From positions 1-45,182 of the IMG/VR virus record IMGVR_UViG_3300042881_002388: 45,182 nt of DNA; one strand, written 5' to 3'. The notes under the pieces are model-generated. The model saw only the letters and a list, made by a program, of their open reading frames with translations, was not told the DNA's origin and did no database searches. The DNA is from a virus. Below are positions 1 to 6,698 of this stretch, one piece after another. Position 1 is the first letter of the stretch, and every line of letters begins with the position of its first letter. A program made the translations under genes and the position numbers.

Positions 1-126
1 GGTCGCGTTGTCGGTGTAGATCAGTTGGTTCATCAGCACGCCTCCGTGGTGGGGTTGAGACCAATGTAGCGTTTGCTACATTGGTCGTCAACAAAAAACC
101 CCGCTGATCTGAAAAAAATTTCAGAC
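1..126. repeat. Terminal direct repeat, left copy
   Basis: These 126 bases are identical to 45049-45174. They contain the first codons of the leftward gene at 44893-45081 (its copy of the ATG lies at 31-33), the early promoter and operator, and most of a terminator hairpin. Such a repeat means either a circular molecule whose assembly overlaps itself or true terminal redundancy. After base 126 the two copies differ: 127-134 completes the hairpin, while 45175-45182 reads GCTATGAA. Confidence 0.95.
59..91 (-). promoter_or_regulatory. Leftward early promoter with palindromic operator
   Basis: Read on the minus strand there is a -35 TTGACG (86-91), a 17-nt spacer and a -10 TACATT (63-68), close to the sigma-70 consensus. 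The spacer and -10 are covered by a perfect inverted repeat with 12-bp arms (59-70 and 75-86) around GTTT; its core is TGTAGCGTTTGCTACA (65-80). The promoter points at the leftward early operon, whose first gene starts at 45081 (copy at 33). A dimeric repressor bound here would block polymerase. Near-identical cores lie at 781-796 and, degenerate, at 37561-37576. Confidence 0.8.
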
Positions 127-134
127 ACGCGGGG
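93..134 (-). terminator. Leftward rho-independent terminator
   Basis: CCCCGC (99-104) pairs with GCGGGG (129-134), and inside it TCTGAAA (108-114) pairs with TTTCAGA (119-125) around AAAA. On the minus strand the stem is followed by six T (93-98). It lies directly after the stop of the 54-codon gene (135-299). It therefore ends the leftward repressor transcript before the early promoter, keeping the two units separate. Confidence 0.85.
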
Positions 135-299
135 TCAGATGAGCCGCAGACCCACCTGAGTGACGGTGAGAGCGGTGATCGCCCACGTCAGATACCTGAC
201 GCGCTCACACAGCAGCCGGGTCGGATCTTCCAACAACTTCTCAGACTCGATCAGGAACTTCGCACGCTGAGCGATCAGTTCATTGACTCCATCCAACAT
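135..299 (-). CDS. Small putative membrane protein, 54 aa
   Basis: A short leftward frame starts at ATG 299 with GGAGAG about seven bases upstream and stops at 135, right against the terminator stem. The protein begins MLDGVNELIAQRAKF. It has a charged amphipathic N-terminal half (to about residue 34) followed by one hydrophobic stretch, YLTWAITALTVTQVGLRLI, that could be a C-terminal membrane anchor. It lies 12 bases downstream of the repressor-like gene and probably shares its transcript. That position is typical of genes expressed when the rest of the phage is silent, for example superinfection-exclusion proteins, but this role is only inferred. The family is not recognised. Confidence 0.55.
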   Translation of the reverse strand: MLDGVNELIAQRAKFLIESEKLLEDPTRLLCERVRYLTWAITALTVTQVGLRLI

Positions 300-311
300 A
301 CGAGCTCTCTC

Positions 312-740
312 CTAGTGCTTTGTTGTGATCAATTCCAGAAGGCTTTCCACAAACACGCGGTCGATGCTTCCCACCGCCCGAGCATGTTCATAGCTGAGTG
401 ACGTCAGGTTTGCAACAACGTCGGGATCCAGCGTGAGACGGGCGTCACGCACGCATTGCGACACCATCCGCACGCACTCGCGCAAGAACGCATCGTCAAT
501 TTGCAGCGGCGCATCCTTGTGCGGCTCGTCCATCCAACCGGCGGACAATTTCAAACACGCCTCGATGTCGCGCGCGACCTTCTCCGAGATCCGCCGCCTG
601 GGATTGGGCCCCGCGAGCTGCACCACGAACGAGGCATTCGCGTGGCCGAGTTTGCGCGCGAGGTTGCCCGGCCCGTCCCACTGGCGGATCAGGTGGCGCA
701 GGTTCTCGAGGCGGACGGCGTAGACCGGATTTGTATTCAT
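312..740 (-). CDS. Repressor-like HTH protein
   Basis: A 142-aa protein starting [17 protein letters not shown]. Residues about 8-65 fit a Cro/CI-type helix-turn-helix as found in phage repressors: NLARKLG and SFVVQLAG as the helices, then [13 protein letters not shown] and the usual SAGWMDEPH end of the domain. The remaining about 75 residues ([17 protein letters not shown] onward) lack an S24 self-cleavage motif, so SOS-type autoproteolysis is not expected. ATG 740 was chosen over a TTG at 776 because homology-like sequence begins there; no strong ribosome site is visible, so a leaderless start is possible. It is divergent from the Cro-like gene at 829, with an operator between them, the classic arrangement of a lysis-lysogeny switch. 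It likely represses both the early leftward promoter and the 781-796 region. Confidence 0.75.
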   Translation of the reverse strand: MNTNPVYAVRLENLRHLIRQWDGPGNLARKLGHANASFVVQLAGPNPRRRISEKVARDIEACLKLSAGWMDEPHKDAPLQIDDAFLRECVRMVSQCVRDARLTLDPDVVANLTSLSYEHARAVGSIDRVFVESLLELITTKH

Positions 741-828
741 GGACGTGAAACTATCCCATTCAAGCAATTGATGCAATCCGTGTACTGTTTGCTACACTAC
801 GCCCAAACAGCAATCAGGATGCGCACGT
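741..828. promoter_or_regulatory. Divergent switch region with operator at 781-796
   Basis: This 88-bp gap separates the leftward repressor-like gene from the rightward Cro-like gene. TGTACTGTTTGCTACA (781-796) differs from the operator core at 65-80 at only two of sixteen positions. Rightward, TTGATG (768-773) with 17 nt to GCTACA (791-796) is a weak promoter candidate whose -10 would sit inside the operator. Leftward, TTGCAT with 17 nt to TAGTTT is a weak candidate for the repressor gene. The operator is well supported; the exact promoters are not. Confidence 0.6.
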
Positions 829-1128
829 ATGAGATCCCCCTTACACATCTGGATGAGTTTGGCCTCGGCCGACGAGCAGGCGGCCTTGGCCGAGCGGGTG
901 GGCACCTCGCGGGCGACGTTGTACCAGTACGCCAGCGGGCACCGCCAGTGCTCGGCGGACCGGGCTGGCGAGATCGAGCGCGTCACGGCCGAGATGGCAC
1001 GGAGCTCCAAGGGCAGGCTGCCCAGGCTCTACCGCACCGATCTCTCGGATGCCTGCGCCAACTGCGACTACGCGCGCAAGGCGCTCGGTGCCCGCGCCGA
1101 GGTGGTGGTGCTGGAGGCGCGCGCGTGA
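829..1128 (+). CDS. Cro/YdaS-like HTH regulator
   Basis: A 99-aa protein from ATG 829, with AGGA about eight bases upstream. Its N-terminal half has the pattern of YdaS/Cro-type antitoxin-like regulators: [42 protein letters not shown], read as two short segments [19 protein letters not shown] and [11 protein letters not shown]. The first is the helix-turn-helix, the second the conserved last helix. The C-terminal half has two cysteines in a CANC motif (near residue 75). It is the first rightward gene, divergent from the repressor, so it most likely acts as the Cro arm of the switch and may bind the operator at 781-796. Its stop lies two bases before the methyltransferase ATG, and its last bases (GTGA) contain the start of the overlapping frame. 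Confidence 0.75.
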   Translation: MRSPLHIWMSLASADEQAALAERVGTSRATLYQYASGHRQCSADRAGEIERVTAEMARSSKGRLPRLYRTDLSDACANCDYARKALGARAEVVVLEARA

Positions 1129-2255
1129 CATGTCCGCCTACTACAACGAGATCGACCCCTACGCTGCCGCCTGGCTTCGACAACTCATCGCAGCCGGACA
1201 CATCGCCGACGGCATCGTCGACGAGCGATCGATCGAAGACATCCACCCCGCCGAGCTCCGGGAGTTCACCCAGTGCCACTTCTTTGCTGGCATCGGCGTT
1301 TGGAGCCGAAGTCTCCGCCTTGCTGGCTGGCCTGACGACCGAGGAGTGTGGACAGGTAGCTGCCCTTGTCAGCCTTTCTCCGCGGCAGGCAAAGGCGCTG
1401 GGTTTGCTGACGAGCGGCACCTCTGGCCCGCGTTCCACCACCTCATCGCAGAGTGCCGCCCTCCAGTCGTCTTTGGCGAGCAGGTTGCCAGCAAGGACGG
1501 CCTTACTTGGCTCGACCTTGTACGCGCTGACCTGGAAGGCTCGGGCTACGCCGTCGGGGCAGCCGATCTGTGCGCTGCGGGCGTCGGCGCGCCGCACATC
1601 AGACAGCGACTGTGGTGGGTGGCTCAGTCCGACTGCGAACGAGGACGCGGCGGGCAACTATGGCATCAAGATGCAACCGATGCTCGGATCGCAGGTCAAG
1701 CTGACCGGATGGCCAACACCAGTGAAACAGGACGCAGCCGACAGCGCGAGGACAACGACCGCTGCCCAGAAGTGGCAGACGGACGACAGGCTGGCAGCGG
1801 CGCACACATCGCTGGACGCAGCACGTCTTGCGGGCTGGACAACAACAACAACACGGGACTGGAAGGACTCGGGAGCGGACATTGCGCCGAGAGAGAACGG
1901 CAAGGAGCGGTTCGACCAGTTACCGAGGCAGGCGAACTTGGCGGGTTGGCCCACACCAATGGCGGGCACACCAGCGCAGAACGGCAACAACGCAGCGGGG
2001 AACAACGACAGCAGCCGCAAGACGGTGGAACTGTGCACGCTGGACGGCCCAGCCCGACTCACGGCCACTGGGGAGATGCTGATTGGCTCTTCTGCCGGGA
2101 TGGCAAGTGGCGGCCAGTTGAACCCGGCACATTCCCGCTGGTTGATGGGGCTTCCTCGCGAGTGGGACGACTGCGCGCCTACGGCAACGCGATCGTCTGC
2201 CAAGTCGCGCAAACCTTCATCAACGCCTACCTCGACATCCGGGGGTGATCAATGA
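1125..2255 (+). CDS. Long overlapping frame inside the methyltransferase gene
   Basis: A 376-codon open frame runs one base ahead of the methyltransferase frame over almost its whole length. A GTG at 1125 overlaps the Cro-like stop (GTGA) and has GGAGG (1113-1117) at an ideal seven-base distance. The stop at 2253-2255 overlaps the primase ATG (ATGA). The product has segments that recur in database-like phage proteins of this kind: [27 protein letters not shown], several GWxTP repeats (GWLSP, GWPTP, GWTTT, GWPTP), RDWKDSG and a tail [18 protein letters not shown]. By hand reading, third codon positions in the 1600-2100 stretch are richer in G and C in this frame than in the methyltransferase frame, which suggests real coding. 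Function is unknown. It could alternatively be a conserved shadow of the methyltransferase frame. Confidence 0.55.
   Translation: MTCPPTTTRSTPTLPPGFDNSSQPDTSPTASSTSDRSKTSTPPSSGSSPSATSLLASAFGAEVSALLAGLTTEECGQVAALVSLSPRQAKALGLLTSGTSGPRSTTSSQSAALQSSLASRLPARTALLGSTLYALTWKARATPSGQPICALRASARRTSDSDCGGWLSPTANEDAAGNYGIKMQPMLGSQVKLTGWPTPVKQDAADSARTTTAAQKWQTDDRLAAAHTSLDAARLAGWTTTTTRDWKDSGADIAPRENGKERFDQLPRQANLAGWPTPMAGTPAQNGNNAAGNNDSSRKTVELCTLDGPARLTATGEMLIGSSAGMASGGQLNPAHSRWLMGLPREWDDCAPTATRSSAKSRKPSSTPTSTSGGDQ
1130..2248 (+). CDS. DNA cytosine-5 methyltransferase
   Basis: A 372-aa orphan C5-cytosine methyltransferase; it transfers a methyl group from S-adenosylmethionine to cytosine in phage DNA, likely protecting it from host restriction. 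Motif I is FAGIG (52-56). The catalytic loop is [14 protein letters not shown] with the nucleophile C80. Motif VI is degenerate (GEQV, 116-119, instead of ENV). Motif VIII is [10 protein letters not shown] (154-163), and motif X is RLRAYGNAI near the C-terminus. Residues about 168-330 form a variable, Gln/Arg-rich target-recognition region that coincides with the best-preserved part of the overlapping frame. ATG 1130 was chosen; the GGAGG at 1113-1117 is 12 bases away, longer than optimal. No partner restriction enzyme is nearby. Its early position suggests methylation starts before packaging. Confidence 0.88.
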   Translation: MSAYYNEIDPYAAAWLRQLIAAGHIADGIVDERSIEDIHPAELREFTQCHFFAGIGVWSRSLRLAGWPDDRGVWTGSCPCQPFSAAGKGAGFADERHLWPAFHHLIAECRPPVVFGEQVASKDGLTWLDLVRADLEGSGYAVGAADLCAAGVGAPHIRQRLWWVAQSDCERGRGGQLWHQDATDARIAGQADRMANTSETGRSRQREDNDRCPEVADGRQAGSGAHIAGRSTSCGLDNNNNTGLEGLGSGHCAERERQGAVRPVTEAGELGGLAHTNGGHTSAERQQRSGEQRQQPQDGGTVHAGRPSPTHGHWGDADWLFCRDGKWRPVEPGTFPLVDGASSRVGRLRAYGNAIVCQVAQTFINAYLDIRG

Positions 2256-4210
2256 TGGCCAACCTCACCAAGGTCACGCCTCATCTGTGGTCCCTTGAGG
2301 CACCGACCGCGATCCGCGATCTGCCCGGCTGGGTGTGCTGGCGCTTCGAGGATCACCCGGGCGAGAAGAAACCTCGCAAAATGCCCTACTACGCCAACGG
2401 CGCCAAGCGCTCCGGCGAGCAGGGCTCGCGCGAGGACATCGCCCACCTGGTCACCTTTGAGGCTGCGCGTGCGGCGGCCGTGCGCAGGGGCTTCGACGGT
2501 GTGGGCTTTGCCACGCTTGAGCAATGGGGTGTCGTCGCGGTTGACGTCGACAACTGCGTGAGGGGCGGCGAGATCCACCCCGACATCGAGCCTCTGATCT
2601 GCCAGAGCTACTCGGAGTTCTCACCGAGCGGGCAGGGCATCCGGCTGTTCTTCCGAGGCAACCTGGGTAACGGCAAAGACCTCACCGGCCCCTACGGGCT
2701 GGAGTTCTTCAGCACAAAGGGCTACGTGACGTTCACCGGCAATTCGCTCCCCGGTTGCGAGTTGCTCGGGCTCGAGAACACCGTCGCCGCGGTGCCCCGG
2801 GAGTTGATGGATCTCGCCCGTGCGCGCTTCGCGCGGGACTCCGTGCCAGAGAGCACCCGCCCCATCGGGCTCACCACGGCGCAGATCCACCAGTGCCTGG
2901 ACGCATTGCCTCACGACCTGCACTACGACGACTGGCTGCGCGTCGGCATGGCGATCCATTGCGAGACCGGTGGAAAGGGCTTCGAGCTCTGGGAGCAGTG
3001 GTCTGAGAAGAGCGAGAAGCACGGCGGGCGCCGTTACGACCAGGAGCGCTGGAGATCCTTTGGCAAGGGCAGTGGGCTCCAGGTCACGGGTGCATCACTT
3101 GTCAGTGTCGCTAACAAGTACGGTGCAGGGATCGCTCTGAATGGTCCTGCCAGCCCGGAGGAGTTCGACGTGCTGGTGGAGGCGGCCTCTGAGACGGCCA
3201 GCGAGGCCGCGCCGATCAAGTTCCCCGTCGTCCCCGCCGCTGAGTTCTCAAGCGGTGAGCCTCCCCAGTGGATCGTGAAGCACGTCCTGCCCGCCGCCGA
3301 GCTCGTGGTGCTCTACGGCGCCTCGGGCTCCGGCAAATCCTTTCTCGCGTTGGACATTGCCGGCTGCATTGCCCGGGGTGTGCCGTGGCGCGGCAAGCGC
3401 GTGCGCCAGGGGAGGGTGGTCTATATCGCCGCCGAGGGCGCAGGGGGGTTCCGCAATCGCTTGAAGGCCTACGGTATTGCCAATGAATTGGACCTGAATG
3501 GGTTGGACATGGGTGTCATCCACGCAGCACCCAACTTCCTCGACAAGGCCGATGCCGCCGCCGTGGCTGCCAGCGTCAAGAGCTCGGGCGGGGCCTCGGT
3601 GATCATCGTGGACACCTTCGCGCAGACGACGGCAGGGGGCGATGAGAACAGCGGTGAGGACATGGGCCGTGCACTGTCGCATTGCAAAGCGCTCCACCGC
3701 CACACGGGCGCCGTCGTGCTCCTGGTGCATCACTCGGGCAAAGACACCAGCAAGGGGGCCCGGGGCTGGAGCGGGATCCGCGCTGCCGCAGACGCGGAGC
3801 TCGAGGTGGTGCGCGAGGAGTCGGGCAGGTGGCTGCGGCTGTCCAAGCAGAAGGACGGCGAGGATGAATTGCGCTGGGGATTTGAGCTCGAGGTGGTGCA
3901 GTTGGGGGTTGATGAGGATCTGGACCCCATCACCAGTTGCGTGGTGGTCGAGACCGCGGTGCCCACGCCGGCCCCGAAAGCGCCCAAGTTGGGCACCGTT
4001 GAGCGCATCGCACTAGACGTTGCCGAGCAGTTGGCAGGGGGCATGGCGAGCGTGGAGGCGGTGATCAGCGGGGTGGTGGAGCGCTTGCCGGTGGTGCCAG
4101 GGGAGCGCGATCGGCGCCGCGAGAAAGCCAAACGTGCGGTAAATCACCTGTTGGAGTCTGCGATTCATTGCAGCTTGGACGATTTGGGCTTCATCACGGT
4201 GAGTGCCTGA
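2252..4210 (+). CDS. Replicative primase-helicase
   Basis: A 652-aa two-part replication protein. Residues about 20-200 resemble archaeo-eukaryotic-type primase-polymerase domains of phages and mobile elements: a VDVDN metal-site motif (97-101) and [13 protein letters not shown] (about 130-142). A PriCT-2-like linker follows ([24 protein letters not shown]). From about residue 340 comes a RepA/AAA_25-type ATPase: Walker A GASGSGKS (356-363), Walker B SVIIVDTF with D454, and LLVHHSGK as the sensor region. It would synthesise primers and unwind DNA at the fork. Its ATG overlaps the stop of the frame at 1125-2255 (ATGA) and follows the methyltransferase stop by three bases, so translation is coupled. 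The repeat-rich gap directly downstream may be its origin. Confidence 0.85.
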   Translation: MMANLTKVTPHLWSLEAPTAIRDLPGWVCWRFEDHPGEKKPRKMPYYANGAKRSGEQGSREDIAHLVTFEAARAAAVRRGFDGVGFATLEQWGVVAVDVDNCVRGGEIHPDIEPLICQSYSEFSPSGQGIRLFFRGNLGNGKDLTGPYGLEFFSTKGYVTFTGNSLPGCELLGLENTVAAVPRELMDLARARFARDSVPESTRPIGLTTAQIHQCLDALPHDLHYDDWLRVGMAIHCETGGKGFELWEQWSEKSEKHGGRRYDQERWRSFGKGSGLQVTGASLVSVANKYGAGIALNGPASPEEFDVLVEAASETASEAAPIKFPVVPAAEFSSGEPPQWIVKHVLPAAELVVLYGASGSGKSFLALDIAGCIARGVPWRGKRVRQGRVVYIAAEGAGGFRNRLKAYGIANELDLNGLDMGVIHAAPNFLDKADAAAVAASVKSSGGASVIIVDTFAQTTAGGDENSGEDMGRALSHCKALHRHTGAVVLLVHHSGKDTSKGARGWSGIRAAADAELEVVREESGRWLRLSKQKDGEDELRWGFELEVVQLGVDEDLDPITSCVVVETAVPTPAPKAPKLGTVERIALDVAEQLAGGMASVEAVISGVVERLPVVPGERDRRREKAKRAVNHLLESAIHCSLDDLGFITVSA

Positions 4211-4447
4211 CGTGCAAAACATTGCATCCACACGCCACACGAACCCACACGTGGCCACGTGTGGCGGTGTGGCGAAGATGCCTGGAATGCCACTTAGCCA
4301 CACCACCCCCTTTAGGGGGTGTGGCTGTGTGGCATGGCATCGGGGTGGAGTGGGTGGGACTGGGGAAATGGGGTACTGGCACGGGGGCACCGCAGTTCTG
4401 CGCTCTGTGCAAAAAATCGCACGATGGCCACGGGGAGGGTTGGATGC
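4211..4447. other. Repeat-rich noncoding gap, candidate origin
   Basis: This 237-bp gap after the primase-helicase holds no convincing gene. It has a perfect 20-bp palindrome, CCACACGTGGCCACGTGTGG (4245-4264). It also has six copies of TGTGGC or its complement (4234-4239, 4260-4265, 4268-4273, 4297-4302, 4320-4325, 4328-4333). A hairpin joins AGCCACA plus CCCCC (4296-4310) with GGGGG plus TGTGGCT (4315-4326). No T-run follows, so it is not a standard terminator. Iterons and palindromes next to a primase-helicase gene suggest a replication origin or a protein-binding regulatory site; this is an inference. Confidence 0.45.
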
Positions 4448-4702
4448 GTGATACGTGCAAAAAACATCAAGGTGAACGAACAGGGCAGACGCATCGGCGA
4501 GTCGCATCAGAACACCACGCTCACCGATCACGATGTCGAGCTGATCTGCGCACTGCGCGATGAGGGGCTCACGCTCTCCAAGATCGCGGAGAAGTTCGAG
4601 GTGAGCAAGGAATGCGTCTGGAAGATCGTGCACGGCCACCGACGCGGGCAGTGGGATGCGCGGCTGATCCGCGTGTCCGTGACGATGGACCGGGGGAAAT
4701 AG
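4448..4702 (+). CDS. Small helix-turn-helix protein
   Basis: An 84-aa protein from GTG 4448, chosen because GGAGGG (4434-4439) lies eight bases upstream; the reading frame upstream of it is just open by chance. After a basic N-terminus (RRIGESHQNTTLTDHDVELI) comes a classic HTH: ALRDEGLTLSKIAEKFEVSK, then ECVWKIVHGHRRGQ. Proteins of this pattern are common in phages and resemble the DNA-binding domain of sigma-factor region 4 or resolvases, so a transcription or packaging role is possible. It lies directly before the terminase and contains the first late promoter element within its last codons, so it might control the switch to late transcription. That role is only inferred. Confidence 0.7.
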   Translation: MIRAKNIKVNEQGRRIGESHQNTTLTDHDVELICALRDEGLTLSKIAEKFEVSKECVWKIVHGHRRGQWDARLIRVSVTMDRGK

Positions 4703-4705
4703 GAT
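4673..4705 (+). promoter_or_regulatory. Late promoter copy 1 (before terminase)
   Basis: GTGTCCGTGAC (4673-4683), 16 nt, then TAGGAT (4700-4705). It shares the exact 11-mer and spacing with four other sites. The predicted start of RNA is at or next to the terminase small-subunit ATG (4713), so the transcript would be leaderless or almost so. Confidence 0.7.
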
Positions 4706-4712
4706 TTGAGTC

Positions 4713-5120
4713 ATGGCAAAAGTTGGTCGACCTGAATCATACCGCCCCGAGTTCTGCGAGCTCGCGATTGAGCTTGGCAAACTGGGCAAGTCCTATGCGC
4801 AGATCGGTGCAGCGGTCGGCGTGGCGCGCATCACGCTCTACGAGTGGATGGATCGTCACCCCGAATTTGCTGACGCGATGAAGCGCGCACGGGACTTGGC
4901 GCTGGCGTGGTGGGAGGATCAGGCGGCAGCGGGCATCTGGGAGGACCGCGAGGGCGCGAGGCTCAATGCGCAGGTCTGGTCCCGCTCGATGGCAGCGCGC
5001 TTCCCTGACGACTACCGCGAGGCACGCAAGACCGAGCTCGTGGGCGCCAACGGCGGCCCCGTGCAGGCGCAGATCGTGGTGCAGACGGGCGTGCCGGATC
5101 CAGGGAGCGATCTGGTCTGA
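4713..5120 (+). CDS. Terminase small subunit
   Basis: A 135-aa DNA-recognition subunit of the packaging motor. It starts MAKVGRPESYRPEFCELAI, a typical opening of these proteins, and continues into an HTH: KLGKSYAQIGAAVGVARI, then TLYEWMDRHPEFADAMKRA. The next stretch, LALAWWEDQAAAGIW and NAQVWSRSMAARFPDDYRE, is the conserved oligomerisation region. The acidic-hydrophobic C-terminus ends DPGSDLV and would contact the large subunit. An AGGA eight bases before the ATG is a weak ribosome site, and it lies inside the -10 of late promoter 1. Its stop TGA overlaps the proposed CTG start of the large subunit by CTGA. Confidence 0.88.
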   Translation: MAKVGRPESYRPEFCELAIELGKLGKSYAQIGAAVGVARITLYEWMDRHPEFADAMKRARDLALAWWEDQAAAGIWEDREGARLNAQVWSRSMAARFPDDYREARKTELVGANGGPVQAQIVVQTGVPDPGSDLV

Positions 5121-6442
5121 ACATCGATCTGGGCTACCGGCCCCGCGCCTGGCAGCGCGAGGTCCACCAGCAGCGCCGGCGCTTCACGGTGCTCGCGTTG
5201 CACAGGAGAGCCGGCAAGACCGAGTTGGCACTGCGCCAGTTGCTGGACAGCGCATTGCGCTTTGACAAGCCCCTTGGCCTGTTCCTGTACGTCGCCCCCT
5301 TCCTGCGCCAGGCGCGCGCGATCGCCTGGTCGCGGCTCCGGCAGATTGTCTCCCCCCTGGTCGAGCACGGGCTCTGCACCGTGAACGAGTCCGAGCTCTC
5401 GATCAAACTGCACAACGGCGCCACGATCCGCGTGTACGGTGCGGACAACCCCGATGCGATGCGCGGACTGCGCGTGGACGGGTTGGTGATCGACGAGGTC
5501 GCGGACGTGAAGCCCGAGGCCTGGCTCGAGGTACTGCGCCCGGCGCTGGCTGACCGCATGGGCTGGGCGATGTTCATCGGCACCCCTCACGGCGTGAATC
5601 TCTTTTCCGAGTTGTTCTTCCGCGCCCGTGAGCTAGACGACTGGCACGCCGCGCTTTACACGGTGCACGACACCGAGGCGCTCGATCCGCGCGAGGTCGC
5701 GAACTACCAGGCCTCGGTCGACGACAACACCTTCCGCCGCGAGATGCTCTGTGACTTCAGCGCCGCGGGCGAGGACCAGTTGATCAGCCTCACGCTCGTG
5801 CAGGAGGCCTGCAAGCGCCACGTGCGCCCCGACCAGTACACCTGGGCCGGTCGGGTGCTGGGCGTCGATCCTGCGCGCTTTGGCGACGACCGGAGCGTGG
5901 TGTTCCCCCGGCAGGGATTGCTTGCCGGCAAGCCGTGGGTTTACCGCGGACTGGACAACATGACGCTTGCCGATCGCGTCGCCCGGCACATCGAGGAGTG
6001 GAAGCCTGACGCGGTGTTCATCGACGCGGGCAACGGGGCGGGCGTCATCGACCGACTGCGGGCGCTGCATCACGACGTGGTCGAGGTGCACTTCTCGGGC
6101 TCCCCGCAGCATCCCCGCTTTCTGAACAAGCGCGCCGAGATCTGGTGGGAGCTCCGCGACTGGCTCGCCGCCGGCGGCGTGATCCCCGATCTGGTCGATC
6201 TCAAGCAAGACCTCGCCTCGCCCACGTACAAGTTCACGCCCGCGGACAAGATCCAGTTGGAATCGAAGGACGATCTGAAGGGCCGCGGCCTGCCCAGCCC
6301 CGACTTGGGCGACGCCCTGGCACTCACGTTCAGCTATCCGGTGCACCGTGCCGAGACCGTGCGGGCGCGCGCCGAGCGCATGGGCATCGCGGTGCGCGAT
6401 GAGCTCTCCGCACTGGATCACGACCCCTACGCCCGCCTCTGA
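5117..6442 (+). CDS. terL: Terminase large subunit (CTG start)
   Basis: A 441-aa packaging ATPase and nuclease. The ATPase has Walker A RRAGKTE (30-36), Walker B LVIDE (123-127) and the coupling motif IGTPHG (154-159). The RNase-H-like nuclease has D251 in GVDPARFGDD, D303 in FIDAGNGAG and D399 in DLGDALAL. The conserved start of the family, NIDLGYRPRAWQREVH, is present, but the frame has no ATG, GTG or TTG between an upstream stop (5006-5008) and GTG 5189, which would delete it. CTG 5117 overlaps the small-subunit stop (CTGA) and has AGGGAG (5102-5107) nine bases upstream, so it is taken as the start. Coupled re-initiation would explain use of this rare codon. Confidence 0.88.
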   Translation: MNIDLGYRPRAWQREVHQQRRRFTVLALHRRAGKTELALRQLLDSALRFDKPLGLFLYVAPFLRQARAIAWSRLRQIVSPLVEHGLCTVNESELSIKLHNGATIRVYGADNPDAMRGLRVDGLVIDEVADVKPEAWLEVLRPALADRMGWAMFIGTPHGVNLFSELFFRARELDDWHAALYTVHDTEALDPREVANYQASVDDNTFRREMLCDFSAAGEDQLISLTLVQEACKRHVRPDQYTWAGRVLGVDPARFGDDRSVVFPRQGLLAGKPWVYRGLDNMTLADRVARHIEEWKPDAVFIDAGNGAGVIDRLRALHHDVVEVHFSGSPQHPRFLNKRAEIWWELRDWLAAGGVIPDLVDLKQDLASPTYKFTPADKIQLESKDDLKGRGLPSPDLGDALALTFSYPVHRAETVRARAERMGIAVRDELSALDHDPYARL

Positions 6443-6475
6443 GTGTCCGTGACGCCGAGAGCGCTGCCGCACAAT
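6443..6475 (+). promoter_or_regulatory. Late promoter copy 2 (before portal operon)
   Basis: GTGTCCGTGAC (6443-6453), 16 nt, then CACAAT (6470-6475), the least TA-like -10 of the five. It lies directly after the terminase stop and about 30 bases before the small proline-rich gene, leaving a normal leader. Confidence 0.65.
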
Positions 6476-6506
6476 CGGCCGCAGACACTCGGAGACCCGT
6501 GCCGCC

Positions 6507-6698
6507 ATGTGCATGAAATCCCCCAAGATGCCCGACCCTCCGCCGCCCCCGCAGCCGCTGAAGCCGCCGGACGTGGATCTCAAGGCTATGGGTAAGCGCA
6601 ACCGCGCAGGCGGCATGACGGGCGGGAGTCTGTTGACCGGCGCGAGCGGGCTGACAGGCGGCATGCCCACCGGTCGCACCTCGCTCCTCGGTGGCTGA
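6507..6698 (+). CDS. Small proline/glycine-rich virion-operon protein
   Basis: A 63-aa protein from ATG 6507. It opens MCMKSPKMPDPPPPPQPLKP, then a Gly/Thr/Leu-rich tail with repeated TGG and LLTG units. Small proteins of this look are regularly found just before the portal gene in this phage group. No enzymatic motif or membrane segment is present and it is probably unstructured. Its stop shares one base with the portal ATG (TGATG), so the two are coupled. A role in head or connector assembly is likely from position only. CGGAGA about 15 bases upstream is a weak ribosome site. Confidence 0.7.
   Translation: MCMKSPKMPDPPPPPQPLKPPDVDLKAMGKRNRAGGMTGGSLLTGASGLTGGMPTGRTSLLGG

Noticed and set aside
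312-776. TTG 776 as repressor start
   Set aside because: It would extend into the control region close to the operator; ATG 740 fits the protein family start better.
4168-4563. Open frame through the primase end and repeat gap
   Set aside because: No ribosome site or family likeness; composition follows the repeats. The HTH gene in another frame is convincing.
5189-6442. GTG 5189 as terminase large-subunit start
   Set aside because: It would remove the conserved family N-terminus and has no ribosome site.
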